13,661 nt of DNA, from positions 1-13,661 of the forward strand of contig JAGRBY010000137.1 in NCBI GenBank assembly GCA_020433835.1, in the 5' to 3' direction. This stretch comes from Anaerolineae bacterium. GTDB taxonomy: Bacteria > Chloroflexota > Anaerolineae > 4572-78 > J111. A program made the translations under genes and the position numbers. The notes under the pieces were generated by a model that saw only the letters and a program-made list of their open reading frames with translations, was not told where the DNA came from and did no database searches. Positions 13,632-13,661 of this stretch are shown piece after piece; the stretch's first letter is position 1; each line of letters starts with the position of its first letter.

Positions 13632-13651
13632 TGACAAACAGCAATTTGTCA
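13632..13651. promoter_or_regulatory. Inverted repeat upstream of the permease promoter, candidate operator
   Basis: TGACAAA (13632-13638) and TTTGTCA (13645-13651) are perfect 7-bp arms separated by six bases. The site lies about 36 bases upstream of the -35 box of the permease operon. The same GACAAA-N6-TTTGTC core forms the centre of the palindrome at 4458-4483. The TTGACAAA on the plus strand could instead be a -35 for a gene beyond the right edge. Confidence 0.4.
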
Positions 13652-13661
13652 TCATAATTGA

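Overview
The window is bacterial, chromosomal-looking DNA of moderate GC with tightly packed genes. No rRNA, tRNA, CRISPR array or transposase is visible. The gene set (a bacterial-type glycogen debranching enzyme, a CHASE4-HAMP sensor, a TIGR03943/permease pair, a TolB-like propeller protein and repeat-like intergenic palindromes) suggests Chloroflexota, perhaps Anaerolineae-like. That assignment is inference from gene style, not from a marker gene.

Region 1 (1-4433, minus strand) holds carbohydrate metabolism. A tagatose-bisphosphate-type class I aldolase is translationally coupled (ATGA overlap) to an upstream IolE-like sugar isomerase/dehydratase. Further along is a complete glycogen debranching enzyme with its own consensus-like promoter and a large hairpin in its leader. 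A RelE/ParE-type toxin gene follows on the same strand and runs off the left edge.

Region 2 (4716-5345, plus strand) is a single GNAT acetyltransferase, divergent from the IolE-like gene.

Region 3 (5565-10044, plus strand) is the most unusual part: five closely spaced genes ending at a strong intrinsic terminator. In order they are a class I SAM methyltransferase, a SET-domain protein methyltransferase, an NTT/MFS-like membrane carrier, a CHASE4-HAMP membrane sensor with no enzymatic output domain, and a stand-alone receiver protein. I propose it as a candidate undescribed signalling and modification module. The grouping is visible in the sequence; the joint function is inference.

Region 4 (9984-10333, no conventional gene) carries the operon terminator, a 16-codon mini-ORF with a perfect Shine-Dalgarno, an AT-rich tract, and a candidate small RNA of about 81 nt. 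The RNA would have two hairpins around a single-stranded CU-rich linker complementary to Shine-Dalgarno sequences, then an intrinsic terminator. Its layout resembles cyanobacterial Yfr1.

Region 5 (10334-13661, minus strand) is an operon for an eight-or-more-helix permease (COG0701/ArsP-like), its TIGR03943/DUF1980 partner and a membrane-anchored Ig-like/WD40-like protein. Both permease subunits carry histidine-rich cytosolic or loop segments, which points to metal handling. A consensus promoter sits so close to the permease start codon that the mRNA is predicted to be leaderless. An inverted repeat upstream shares its core (GACAAA-N6-TTTGTC) with the palindrome in front of the IolE-like gene.
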